A DNA stretch of 9,622 nucleotides from DASTWM01 sp035765855 (GCA_035765855.1 DASTWM010000534.1:1-9622); one strand, 5' to 3'. Shown: positions 1 through 7,520, counted from the stretch's first letter. Program-made: numbers and translations. Notes: generated by a model not told the origin, from the letters alone.

Positions 1-3000
1 GTCCTACGAATAATAGCGTCGATCCGGCGATCCTCGCGCGGGGCCTCGAACTCGGTGACGCTGCCCCACAGGTTGTTATCGCCAATATACTCCAGCATGA
101 ACGCAGCGCCCCGGAATTTGTTGCCGCCAATTTCCAGATCGGACAGCACGACCTTCAAACCCGCGAAGGCGCGCACGGTTAGTTGTTCAAGGTTATTGAG
201 CAGGCGTGTGGCAGCGGCACCATTTATTTTTGCTTTGTCCATGATCTGACGGAACTGAGCTTGCGGCAGGTTGCCGGTGTTCAAAATGCGCCGCACCTGG
301 TCAATGATCTGCTGGTCTTTCTTCAGTTTGGGCCAGGAGGACATCACTTCTTCGGCTGCCGGGTCGGTGCCAGTTCCCGCGCTCGGTTGGGCGGGTCCGG
401 TCGGCTGGGCCTGGCCCGGCGTCGGCTCGGCCAGATCACGTACATGATAGCGTTCGCCGTAGGTCTGGAGTTCATCGCCGAGTTCCTTGAATCCCGGCAC
501 GTCCAGGTGCGTGGCTTCTGGCTCGTTGCCGAGCCTGGCAGCCGCCTGCTCAATCCGGCTAGCATCTCGGGAAGCCTGCGCCAGGTCGTCGAGACGGCGC
601 TCGATTTTCCGTTTGGCGGCTTCATCGGTCTCCGCTGCATATTTGGCGTCGATCAAATCTTTTTGGGCTCTGGAAATCCTGGGCTTGAGCGGCCCGCGCG
701 TGGAGGCCATTTCCAGCAGAACGGGTTCGCCCGGCCCGCCCAACGTGAGGAACAGTGTATGCTGGCTTCCGTCCATGGTAAACTGGGCTACCTGGGTCTT
801 CGGCTGCTGCGGCGGCGCGTCAGGGATAGCGTCAGAGGGTACGACATGACCTTTTTCTTTGCCGCCCTCTTTGAAGCCGCCTTTCACCTGATCATCCGTG
901 TCTTTCGCGCGCTGGCCACGGATAGCCTGACGAATGAAGCGATGTGGTTCAAAGTCGCCTTTCTTGATATTGACCTTTGGCATGTCATCCGAGCCAAGGG
1001 TGTAGGCGACATCCGCGGTCAGCCCGAAGCCGCCAATTGGAAAAACCTTTTCGCCTAAATGGATTTCCCAGAAATCTTTCCCGGCAGCGGTGAACACCAG
1101 ATCGCCGGTCAGTTTAATGTCCGCCTCGCCGCCGACGAACAACTGGCCTCCGATTGTGTATTTGGGCGTTTCATCACCGGAGCCTTTGCCTTTGGTTTGA
1201 CGTTTGATGGTTGGCTGGGCTTCCACCACGCCGCGCACTTCGCCCTCTGCGGACGTTGTTAAGCTGAGGGCCGCCGGATTAGCGCCCAGATATTTGTACT
1301 TGGTTCCGAGGCGCAGGGCAAGCTCGCCATCGGCCGCAAGTTTGGCGGTTGCCGAGCCTGAAAGGTTGAGTTTGGCAGAAATCTCAAGCTCCGATCCAAC
1401 ACCAGGGCGAGTGGAGTAAGCGCCCGTGATGACAATATCATGCAGCGTCAGCGGCCCAAAGACTGCCTTGCCTGTAAACTTGATATGCAGTTTCGCCCGT
1501 ATCCCAACCGCGGGGCCGACATACTCCATGTCGCTATAATCTTCATCGAAGAAGGTTTTTTCTTCGGTGGGTTTGGCGTCCATGAGGGTGATCTTGTGGG
1601 GCGCGCGGATCGTGCCGCGCACCGTCAAATAGCCGTCCGGGTCTGCCACGAAGGCGGCATCCGCATCAATCTTATCGGTCACGGCCAGCTTGAGCACGCC
1701 CCAGCCGGTCAGCGCCAGTTTGTCTGCACCGGCGGGTGTCCCGCCTGCCGCAGACGCGCCGCCTCCGCCCGCTGCCGGAGTTCCAGGTGCTGGAGTCTTC
1801 CCACCTTCAGACGCACCTGCACCGCCTGGCTGAATCGCCTCCAACTGCGATTGAATCGCCTGCCATGCGCGCTTTTCTTCGGTTGCCAGGACGTTTATTT
1901 CGCCCTTCACGCGCGGCGATTCGTACTTCAGGGTGCCGCGTATATCCAGAATACCATCCTCGTATGACGCCTTCAGCGCTCCCTTGAAGCCCATGGCTTC
2001 CCATGTGGTGCTAAAGTCCTTCCGCGCAAACAGCGTCCCCCTGCGATCGCGGGTAATCTCAGCCGTGCCACGCTGCAACCCTTTGCTATCTACGAACAAC
2101 CTGGCATTGAATTCCAGCGCCTCATTGTTCATGAGAAAGCTGCCAATCAGCCCGGTATCCTGATAAAGCTGGTTGGCAAAGGTGTAGATAAAGCGCAGCT
2201 TGCCATCCTTTAGCTCGTTTACCAGCGACTTGGTTTCCACTTTTCCATGCGAGGCGGTTTGTCCAATGAGCAGCGCCAGAAAACGCTCCTGATCTTCTGG
2301 CGAGCCGTATGCAGCGCCGATTGAATTGGGCGGCAGCGGTTTGGTCACTCCGATCGAGCCGGTGATCTCATTTCCCGCGCCAATCGAAACGATTAAGGAC
2401 AGATTTTGGCCGCCGCCGGGAGCGCTGATGTCAGGATGCTCCATGGGCAGCGGGCTGGGCGCGGCACGATATTCGTTCTTCCCAATCTTTTCGATAAACA
2501 GCTTGCCTTTCGCCAGATCGCCGAAGCGGACGTTGACCAGGGCGTTATTCTTCTGGTCAGCAATGTAGGCTTGCAGAAACAGATTAGGCTGGAATGTGCC
2601 GCTGCCTTTCAATTCATACACGCTGTTTTTGCCAATTATGACAGCTGCCTCATAAGCCATGCCCAGCGTGCCTGTTAATTCTGCCTGCCTGTGAATAGCC
2701 TGCGATCTGCCAGGTAGAATCTCGCCAGGTGGAACCTTATTTTTGGTCGTTATTTGTTCTGCTATTTTTTCAGCCTGCTGCTCATCGGGGTCGCCCGGCT
2801 GGCTGATGGCGCGTTGGGTCTGCGGCGCGCCCATGCCGCTGCCCTGCTGGACGGTGTGCGTCAGTTCATGCGCGAGCAAGTGCTGTCCTTCAGCCGTGTC
2901 AGGTTGATGCTGCCCGCCAGCGAAGAAAATATTTTGGCCGGTGGTGAAGGCTTTGGCATTGATATCGCGGGCGGCGCGGTCGGCCTGGGAGTCGGTATGC

Positions 3001-3482
3001 ACCCGCACGCTGCTCAGGTCGGTGCCAAAAGCTGGCTCCATGTGCGCGCGCGTGCCTTGGTCCAGCGGCTGCCCGCCACCCGCTTGCATGGCCGTCGTCA
3101 CGCTGGGCGGTAGTGTATCAGGTGTTTCAGGAGAAGTGTTCTGCCGCTGCACGGCCATGCGTTTGGCCGTGCTGGTAGCGTGTTCACCCGCTGGCCTGCC
3201 GTGTGCATCGATCATGCGGTTCACGCGGGCGCTGCCGACGCTGCCCTGCATGGCGCGCATCATGTGCGCCCGCTGCGCCGTGCCAACCTGTTCGTCACCA
3301 AGCATGCCAGCCGCACGCGCCGCCGGGGGCGTGCCGTCGGGTGGCGGGAGGGCATCAAGGCTCGCGCGTTGAACGGAAGCGGGCCGCGATCCGCCCTCCT
3401 TTTCCGGCAGCGCGGGCTGCGGTGTCGCCGTTACGGGCGCAGTCTGCGATTGGGGCTCGGCATTGGTCTTGTTCATGGGCAT
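1..3482 (-). CDS. Large DUF4157 (eCIS core domain) protein, probable toxin, 3' partial
   Basis: The frame runs uninterrupted from ATG 3482 to the left edge, giving 1160 residues with the C-terminus missing. An in-frame TGA lies 21 bases upstream, so the start is 3482 or the ATG at 3476; neither has a clear ribosome binding site. Residues 1-134 are a disordered leader with the segment shared with the upstream gene. Residues about 135-214 are a DUF4157 domain: PLDQGTRAHMEPAFG, then DLSSVRVHTD, and HELTHTVQQG with the zinc-binding HExxH at 205-209. A DPDEQQAE stretch (231-238) sits where the family usually has ExEAD. Residues 270-850 are beta-rich, broken by a Gly/Ala/Pro linker at about 552-586. 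Residues about 935-985 look like a coiled coil. The last 60 residues (GGNKFRGAAFMLEYIGDNNLWG, then RRIDAII) begin another domain, possibly a nuclease. DUF4157 proteins are typical eCIS cargo; the specific activity is unseen. Confidence 0.93.
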   Translation of the reverse strand, partial: MPMNKTNAEPQSQTAPVTATPQPALPEKEGGSRPASVQRASLDALPPPDGTPPAARAAGMLGDEQVGTAQRAHMMRAMQGSVGSARVNRMIDAHGRPAGEHATSTAKRMAVQRQNTSPETPDTLPPSVTTAMQAGGGQPLDQGTRAHMEPAFGTDLSSVRVHTDSQADRAARDINAKAFTTGQNIFFAGGQHQPDTAEGQHLLAHELTHTVQQGSGMGAPQTQRAISQPGDPDEQQAEKIAEQITTKNKVPPGEILPGRSQAIHRQAELTGTLGMAYEAAVIIGKNSVYELKGSGTFQPNLFLQAYIADQKNNALVNVRFGDLAKGKLFIEKIGKNEYRAAPSPLPMEHPDISAPGGGQNLSLIVSIGAGNEITGSIGVTKPLPPNSIGAAYGSPEDQERFLALLIGQTASHGKVETKSLVNELKDGKLRFIYTFANQLYQDTGLIGSFLMNNEALEFNARLFVDSKGLQRGTAEITRDRRGTLFARKDFSTTWEAMGFKGALKASYEDGILDIRGTLKYESPRVKGEINVLATEEKRAWQAIQSQLEAIQPGGAGASEGGKTPAPGTPAAGGGGASAAGGTPAGADKLALTGWGVLKLAVTDKIDADAAFVADPDGYLTVRGTIRAPHKITLMDAKPTEEKTFFDEDYSDMEYVGPAVGIRAKLHIKFTGKAVFGPLTLHDIVITGAYSTRPGVGSELEISAKLNLSGSATAKLAADGELALRLGTKYKYLGANPAALSLTTSAEGEVRGVVEAQPTIKRQTKGKGSGDETPKYTIGGQLFVGGEADIKLTGDLVFTAAGKDFWEIHLGEKVFPIGGFGLTADVAYTLGSDDMPKVNIKKGDFEPHRFIRQAIRGQRAKDTDDQVKGGFKEGGKEKGHVVPSDAIPDAPPQQPKTQVAQFTMDGSQHTLFLTLGGPGEPVLLEMASTRGPLKPRISRAQKDLIDAKYAAETDEAAKRKIERRLDDLAQASRDASRIEQAAARLGNEPEATHLDVPGFKELGDELQTYGERYHVRDLAEPTPGQAQPTGPAQPSAGTGTDPAAEEVMSSWPKLKKDQQIIDQVRRILNTGNLPQAQFRQIMDKAKINGAAATRLLNNLEQLTVRAFAGLKVVLSDLEIGGNKFRGAAFMLEYIGDNNLWGSVTEFEAPREDRRIDAIIRR
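1725..1829 (-). other. Gly/Ala/Pro-rich interdomain linker
   Basis: Residues about 552-586 of the DUF4157 protein are almost only Gly, Ala, Pro, Ser and Thr. They separate two beta-rich modules and look like a flexible hinge. The sequence stays in frame and shows no exact DNA repeat. Confidence 0.75.
2841..3080 (-). other. DUF4157 domain with intact HExxH
   Basis: Residues 135-214 of the large protein match the DUF4157 pattern through its length: a PLD..TR..MEP.FG start, the S.VRVHTD core, NAKAFTTGQNIFF, then LLAHELTHTVQQ. His205, Glu206 and His209 are present, so the site could bind zinc and be active. DUF4157 is widely used as a marker of eCIS loci. Confidence 0.93.
3138..3380 (-). other. 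Shared N-terminal putative eCIS sorting segment, copy 2
   Basis: Residues 35-115 of the DUF4157 protein: VQRA, PPAARAAGML, MMRAMQGSVGSARVNRM (74-90) and VQRQ (111-114). It parallels residues 35-99 of the upstream protein, with an insertion before the final VQRQ. It lies just before the DUF4157 domain. Confidence 0.7.
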
Positions 3483-3516
3483 GGCAGCACCGATTTCTTT
3501 TCAGCCATGGTTCGGT

Positions 3517-4467
3517 CTACTCGGCTGGTTTGTAGAGCGGCACGTCGTCGGGTAACGTATGATTAGCGTAGTATTTCTCGATGCTCCGCGCGTCGAAGAT
3601 AACCTGCGTGTTCTTGCCATCCGGCAGCACTTTGACGTACATATCTTTGACCTTGCCCTGCTGCTGAAGCCAGTAATACGCGCGGGCCTGCTTCCAGTAC
3701 AGGCTCCTGGGCTGACTCTTGTTGTTGAAGTCGTTCAGGTTGCCCTGTCCAATCCAGCCCTGGTACGGATTGCTGGCCGGTTTAGCGAACATAGCGCCAA
3801 CGAGCAGCTTGATACTCGCGGCCCGTTTGGCTGCAACCGTTTGCATGTAGCCGTTCCTAGTGCAGAACTCCGCGATGGTCGCGAATCCTTTGAATTCTGT
3901 GTTCTTCGGGAGCGCGTCTTTGCCGTAGGTGGTGTCGCCAAGCATGTAAAGCCAGATGCGGTACCAGAGACCTTTGCCGCTGTACGCTGCTGAACCATTC
4001 AATCCCGCCTCGCCCTTTGCATCGCTGACGCGGTTGTAGTACATCCAACGGATGTCTTCGGCCTGGCCGGGCCACGACTCGGCCAGAATCGTGGCAGCCA
4101 TTTTCTGCTTCAAATTCTCGGTTACGTAGGATGGCACTGCGGTTGATGCTGGCTCGTTGTCCTGCTTTTCATTTGGCTGGCGCTGCACCAGCGGAGCATT
4201 GTTCGCCATGCGTGCCACGCGCGCGTTTCCCACGCTCTGCTGCATGCTTTTCATCATCTGGGCCTGGCCCGCCGCTCCTGTTGTCGCTTGTGGGGCGGCA
4301 AGCATTTCCGCGGCGCGGGCGGGCGGCATGGTCGGCTGGGGCTGCGATATGGCGCGCTGCACCGTGGCCTTCGCCGGTCCTTCAGCCTTCTCCGGCTTGT
4401 CAGGCTCAACATCGGCAGTTGAAGGCGGCGCTTTGTCCTTCGCTTCCATTTGCTGTTTGGTCTGCAT
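3517..4467 (-). CDS. Candidate eCIS cargo with possible SleB-like hydrolase domain
   Basis: A complete 316-residue protein with ATG start and GGAG site, ending in TAG at 3519-3517. Residues 1-115 are Pro/Ala/Gln-rich and apparently disordered, with no signal peptide. They include VQRAISQ (36-42), PPARAAEML, MMKSMQQSVGNARVARM (71-87) and VQRQ (94-97). Nearly the same series opens the DUF4157 protein encoded next. Residues about 116-300 form a compact domain rich in Tyr and Trp. It begins with a helix ending ILAES (E130), followed by WMYYNRVSD, which loosely recalls the Glu...NRV layout of SleB-type cell-wall hydrolases; E130 would then be the catalytic acid. That resemblance is weak and is inference. 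Its place after the ATPase and the shared N-terminus suggest a payload or lumen protein of the particle. A toxin of another fold, or a structural accessory protein, is possible. Confidence 0.88.
   Translation of the reverse strand: MQTKQQMEAKDKAPPSTADVEPDKPEKAEGPAKATVQRAISQPQPTMPPARAAEMLAAPQATTGAAGQAQMMKSMQQSVGNARVARMANNAPLVQRQPNEKQDNEPASTAVPSYVTENLKQKMAATILAESWPGQAEDIRWMYYNRVSDAKGEAGLNGSAAYSGKGLWYRIWLYMLGDTTYGKDALPKNTEFKGFATIAEFCTRNGYMQTVAAKRAASIKLLVGAMFAKPASNPYQGWIGQGNLNDFNNKSQPRSLYWKQARAYYWLQQQGKVKDMYVKVLPDGKNTQVIFDARSIEKYYANHTLPDDVPLYKPAE
4171..4365 (-). other. Shared N-terminal putative eCIS sorting segment, copy 1
   Basis: Residues 35-99 of the 316-residue protein hold the series VQRA, PPARAAEML, MMKSMQQSVGNARVARM, VQRQ. 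The same series in the same order occurs in the DUF4157 protein. The core 17-mer matches at 12 of 17 positions. It belongs to the 'LQ..xGNxxV.R' type of motif that I know near the N-terminus of many DUF4157 proteins. Confidence 0.7.
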
Positions 4468-4580
4468 AGTGGCTTACTCCGCTAGAACACCGATAGTTTC
4501 CGTGCCGCTAAGTGCGCAAACGATGCGAAGCTGCTGTATAATCCTGATCCTTGGCGCGCTTTGCGCCCGCTGCGGTTGAT
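4468..4580 (-). other. Intergenic gap between the ATPase and first cargo gene
   Basis: These 113 bases contain no plausible small gene. On the minus strand there is a GC-rich 5-bp hairpin (GGCGC at 4567-4563, GCGCC at 4557-4553, five-base loop). It has no U-tract, so it does not look like an intrinsic terminator. No convincing -35/-10 pair was found; the best candidate, TTGCGC followed about 18 bases later by TATCGG, is weak. Read-through from the ATPase gene is the simplest expectation, but this gap is the natural place for a separate cargo promoter. Confidence 0.4.
4477..4480 (-). promoter_or_regulatory. Ribosome binding site of the 316-residue cargo gene
   Basis: GGAG on the minus strand lies nine bases before the ATG at 4467 and supports that start. 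No comparable site is visible before the next gene (start 3482). Confidence 0.6.
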
Positions 4581-7520
4581 TCATGACCGCTGTTCCAGAG
4601 ACGGTGCGGCAACGGAATAATGGGTCGCCCAATCGTAGAATCTGCCGCCGAACTCCTCGCGCGTGATTGGTTTGCCCTGCCGCTGGTACGCACGCGCAAT
4701 CGCCTGCACCAGATGACGCTGCTCCACCTCAATGCGGCCAAGCGCGTCGCGGCTGTTTTCGTCGCCTGCTTGCTGCACCGCATCGTCCACGCTGCCGCGA
4801 ATCGCAAACGGCCGCAGTTCAAAGCGCTGCGCCAGTTCCTGCACCTGGTTTTTCGGCGGCGAAACCACGTCGGGCGGGAAGGCCTCATGCCAGATGCGCA
4901 GGCGGCTCCGTTCGCCGGGCGCGGGCGTAAGCAGAATATCTTCCTCGACCCATTCGTAAAACTGCGCGCCGAACTCGCCCTGCGTGAGCGGTTTGCCTTG
5001 CTTCTGGTATTCGCGCGCAATCCCCAGCACTGTCTGGCGCTGCGTGACATGGATCGTTCCGCGCTGGTCAACGCTGTTTCCTGCCAGCGCGCGGAACGTC
5101 GCATCCAGCACGACATTGCGGATGCTCCCGCCAGCCAGTGGAAACTGCTGCGCCACAGCTGCGATGTGCTGATCGGGCGGTGGCGTCACGCCTGCCGGAA
5201 ACATGCCGAACCAGATTTGCTTGCGCGCCTGTGCATCCGGGAAGGGAAAATCGACAATGACGTGGATGCGGCGCAAAAACGCCTCGTCCATGTTCTGGCG
5301 CAGGTTGGTCGCCAGAATGACCACGCCCGCGTATTCTTCCAGCCGCTGGAGCAGGTAGTTGACTTCGATATTGGCCCAGCGGTCGCGCGCTTCCTCGACC
5401 TTGCCGCGCTTCCCGAACAGCGCGTCGGCCTCGTCGAAAAAGATAATCGCGTTCGAGCCTTCTGCCTCGGCGAACACGCGGTTAAGGTTTTTCTCGGTCT
5501 CGCCAATGTATTTGCTGACCACCGCCGACAAATCGACTTTGAACAAATCGACCTGCCGCTCATCGGCGATCAGTTCGGCGGCCATGGTTTTGCCGGTACC
5601 CGACGAGCCGGTGAACAGCGCGATGACGCCTTTGCCGAGGCTCAGCCGCCGCTCGAAGCCAAGTTCGGTATACACCTGTCCTCGGTCGCGGATGCGGTTG
5701 CGAAGCTCCTGAAGCTGGCGTTTGTTGGTAGCTGGCAATATCAGTTGGTCGAATGTCAATCTGGTACCGGGCGCGATTCGCTGGGCAAACGTGCTGAGGT
5801 GGCGGCTCGACTGGCGACGGCAGCCCTCGAACAGATCGTCCAGCGTGAGCAGCGGCTGGCGTGGACCGCGCTGCGCGGCAAGCTCGCGCGCAGTGGTCAG
5901 CGCGTCGGCGATCTGCCCCTCGGTGAACTGAAAACCGTTGGCGAGCTGGCTGATCAGCATGGCGCGGTCGCCGGGCGCACTAGCTAGCTCTGAAGATGGC
6001 GGAAGATACTGTTCCCACAGCCGCCAGCGCAGTTCGTAGCCGGGCGCGGCAAAGTTCACGCGCGCGAACGGGCGCTGGCGGAAGCGTCCCGCCGGTTCCC
6101 ATGCCCGCTCGCTGGACAGAAATGTCAGGCCGGGGAACTGCTCGGCGGCAGTTACCAGATAATCCCAGCGGTGCGTGGCTTGTTCGGCATCCAGCAGCGT
6201 TTCGCAGTTCGTCCAAAGGAGCGCTGCACCCCGCAGGCGCGCCTCACGGTAGCACAGATCGACAATGAGTTCGTAGCCATGCGGCGAGCGGACGGCAGCC
6301 GGGAGATCGGCAACCAGCAGGGGTGTGCCAGTGACAGCGCAGATCGCCTGGGCGGCTTTGCGGCGGCCACTGCCGTAGGGGCCGTGCAGAAACAGCGTCA
6401 GCCCGCCTTCCGGGTCTTCATGCAGGCGATGCCACCAGTGCGCCAATGCTTGCAATCGATAGATGTGCTCGCTCGTGGCAATGAGTTGCTCCCACGCTGC
6501 GAACGGGTCATCAGCCGGGGAAACAATATCTTCCAGCCGGCCGTCCTGCATGGCGCTGCTGAGCAAATAGCCAGCGATCCGGTCGTCGATCCGAATCGAG
6601 CGCATCGGCAGTGGCTCGTCGGTCTGGGTTGCCAGGCCAATTGCCAGCAGGTGCTGGCGCAGCAGCGGCGCGCGGGCATCGAAGGCATCACGCCCGGCCT
6701 GAATGCTGGGCGCAACCGGGTACAGGATCTGCAACGCCAGCTCGACCGTCGGGCGGGTGCGCGAGGCATCGTCCTGCAGGTAGCCATACAACCGCCGGTA
6801 GCGCCCATCCAGCTCCGGCAGCAGGCAGACCAGCAGAATGTCGCGCTCCATGTCGCTCAGATCAAAGAGTTCGGTAAGTTGATCCAGTCGCAGGTGCACG
6901 CGCACATCCTGATCGGTGAGCATGCGGCGCAGGGCGATTTCACGCGCTTTCTGCTCGGAGGCTTCCCAGTACGGCTGCATGTCCTGCTTGATTTCCTCTG
7001 GAAGGTCGGCGGGCAGCATGCACCAACTGTGTAGATACGAATCAACTTCGTCATCGGTAACGTGGACCATGCCCCACAGGTGGTCGGGCTTGGCTCCGCC
7101 GATCGTGCGCCGCCAGCGGATTGTCTGGGCGCGCACCAACTCCTCGATCCGGCATAGTTCGTCCCACAGGTGCTCGTCGCTGCTGCGGTAGCCGCTCAGC
7201 AGGCGTGCGGGTTGCGCCGGTGGTGTGGGCCACGGATCAACGTTGGCCTGTGACTCCTGCTCCGGTGTTTGAGCAGCGTCATCAGCATCCTCGTCCATTT
7301 CTTGATCAATGGCAGCCTCGGCTTGCCCTTCTGGTGTCTCCTCTGCCGTCTCCGATGCATGTTCCTGCTCGGCAACAGGTTCATGCGGCCTGCGCGATGT
7401 GGGCCAGGGCGCATCGCCAATGCCCGTGGCAGAGCCTTCATCAAACGGCTCCATTTCGGCATCCGATTGGCGCTGGTTTTCATCCTTCGACCAGCCGGGA
7501 AAAAAACGCTTGAATCCCAT
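4581..7520 (-). CDS. eCIS AAA+ ATPase (Afp15-like) with duplicated C-terminal lid
   Basis: The product has 979 residues from the chosen ATG. Residues about 14-103 are an acidic, Glu/Asp/Pro-rich disordered linker. Residues about 213-268 carry the helical signature typical of eCIS ATPases (LTELFDLSDMERDILLVCLLPELDxRYRRLYGYLQDD, then TRPTVEL). A first P-loop module at 375-470 is degenerate: GPYGSGRRK at 380-388 lacks the normal Lys-Ser/Thr, and no acidic Walker B pair follows. The second module is intact: GSSGTGKT at 638-645, Walker B FFDEAD with D696/E697, sensor-1 N739, and Arg-finger candidates R750/R751. The lid (GGSIRN at 797-802) is followed by a second lid-like copy at 876-964. In Afp/PVC systems this ATPase acts in the cytoplasm during particle assembly. 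The ATG at 7520 was chosen for its GAGG site six bases upstream. The ATG at 7532 (ATGA overlap with the preceding stop) and the GTG at 7571 are alternatives adding 4 and 17 residues. Confidence 0.95.
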   Translation of the reverse strand: MGFKRFFPGWSKDENQRQSDAEMEPFDEGSATGIGDAPWPTSRRPHEPVAEQEHASETAEETPEGQAEAAIDQEMDEDADDAAQTPEQESQANVDPWPTPPAQPARLLSGYRSSDEHLWDELCRIEELVRAQTIRWRRTIGGAKPDHLWGMVHVTDDEVDSYLHSWCMLPADLPEEIKQDMQPYWEASEQKAREIALRRMLTDQDVRVHLRLDQLTELFDLSDMERDILLVCLLPELDGRYRRLYGYLQDDASRTRPTVELALQILYPVAPSIQAGRDAFDARAPLLRQHLLAIGLATQTDEPLPMRSIRIDDRIAGYLLSSAMQDGRLEDIVSPADDPFAAWEQLIATSEHIYRLQALAHWWHRLHEDPEGGLTLFLHGPYGSGRRKAAQAICAVTGTPLLVADLPAAVRSPHGYELIVDLCYREARLRGAALLWTNCETLLDAEQATHRWDYLVTAAEQFPGLTFLSSERAWEPAGRFRQRPFARVNFAAPGYELRWRLWEQYLPPSSELASAPGDRAMLISQLANGFQFTEGQIADALTTARELAAQRGPRQPLLTLDDLFEGCRRQSSRHLSTFAQRIAPGTRLTFDQLILPATNKRQLQELRNRIRDRGQVYTELGFERRLSLGKGVIALFTGSSGTGKTMAAELIADERQVDLFKVDLSAVVSKYIGETEKNLNRVFAEAEGSNAIIFFDEADALFGKRGKVEEARDRWANIEVNYLLQRLEEYAGVVILATNLRQNMDEAFLRRIHVIVDFPFPDAQARKQIWFGMFPAGVTPPPDQHIAAVAQQFPLAGGSIRNVVLDATFRALAGNSVDQRGTIHVTQRQTVLGIAREYQKQGKPLTQGEFGAQFYEWVEEDILLTPAPGERSRLRIWHEAFPPDVVSPPKNQVQELAQRFELRPFAIRGSVDDAVQQAGDENSRDALGRIEVEQRHLVQAIARAYQRQGKPITREEFGGRFYDWATHYSVAAPSLEQRS
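4629..5216 (-). repeat. Tandem duplication of the AAA+ C-terminal lid
   Basis: Within the ATPase, residues about 769-860 (5216-4941) and 876-964 (4895-4629) align over their length. Both begin IW, then FP, then a PP-containing loop. They continue through (V/L)AQ(Q/R)F and end in QGKPLTQGEFGAQFYEW versus QGKPITREEFGGRFYDW, 11 of 17 residues identical. Only the first copy keeps the canonical GGSIRN lid motif; in the second this is RPFAIRG. The DNA of the two tails is also visibly similar. This points to an internal duplication followed by divergence. Confidence 0.85.

Noticed and set aside
183..1058. Plus-strand open frame of 291 codons
   Set aside because: It lies wholly antisense to the DUF4157 gene, whose frame is continuous and carries recognisable domain structure. 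The plus-strand product has no recognisable motif and is a GC-rich codon shadow.
1725..1829. Low-complexity GC-rich tract as a sign of frameshift or insertion
   Set aside because: The reading frame passes through without change and both sides belong to the same kind of beta-rich protein, so it is a linker.
3473..3508. Short frame starting ATG 3508 (MAEKKSVLPCP) just before the DUF4157 gene
   Set aside because: Only 11 codons, in a different frame, without a good ribosome binding site. It could be a leader or an N-terminus lost by frameshift, but nothing supports either.
4537..4542. TATAAT on the plus strand as a -10 promoter element
   Set aside because: There is no matching -35 at the right distance, and only antisense sequence lies downstream.
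4553..4567. GC-rich hairpin on the minus strand after the ATPase as a terminator
   Set aside because: The stem is only 5 bp and no U-tract follows, and same-strand genes that fit the same locus continue beyond it.
4620..5987. Plus-strand open frame of 455 codons
   Set aside because: Antisense to the second AAA+ module and duplicated lid of the ATPase. Its length follows from the codon pattern of the real gene, and its translation resembles nothing known to me.
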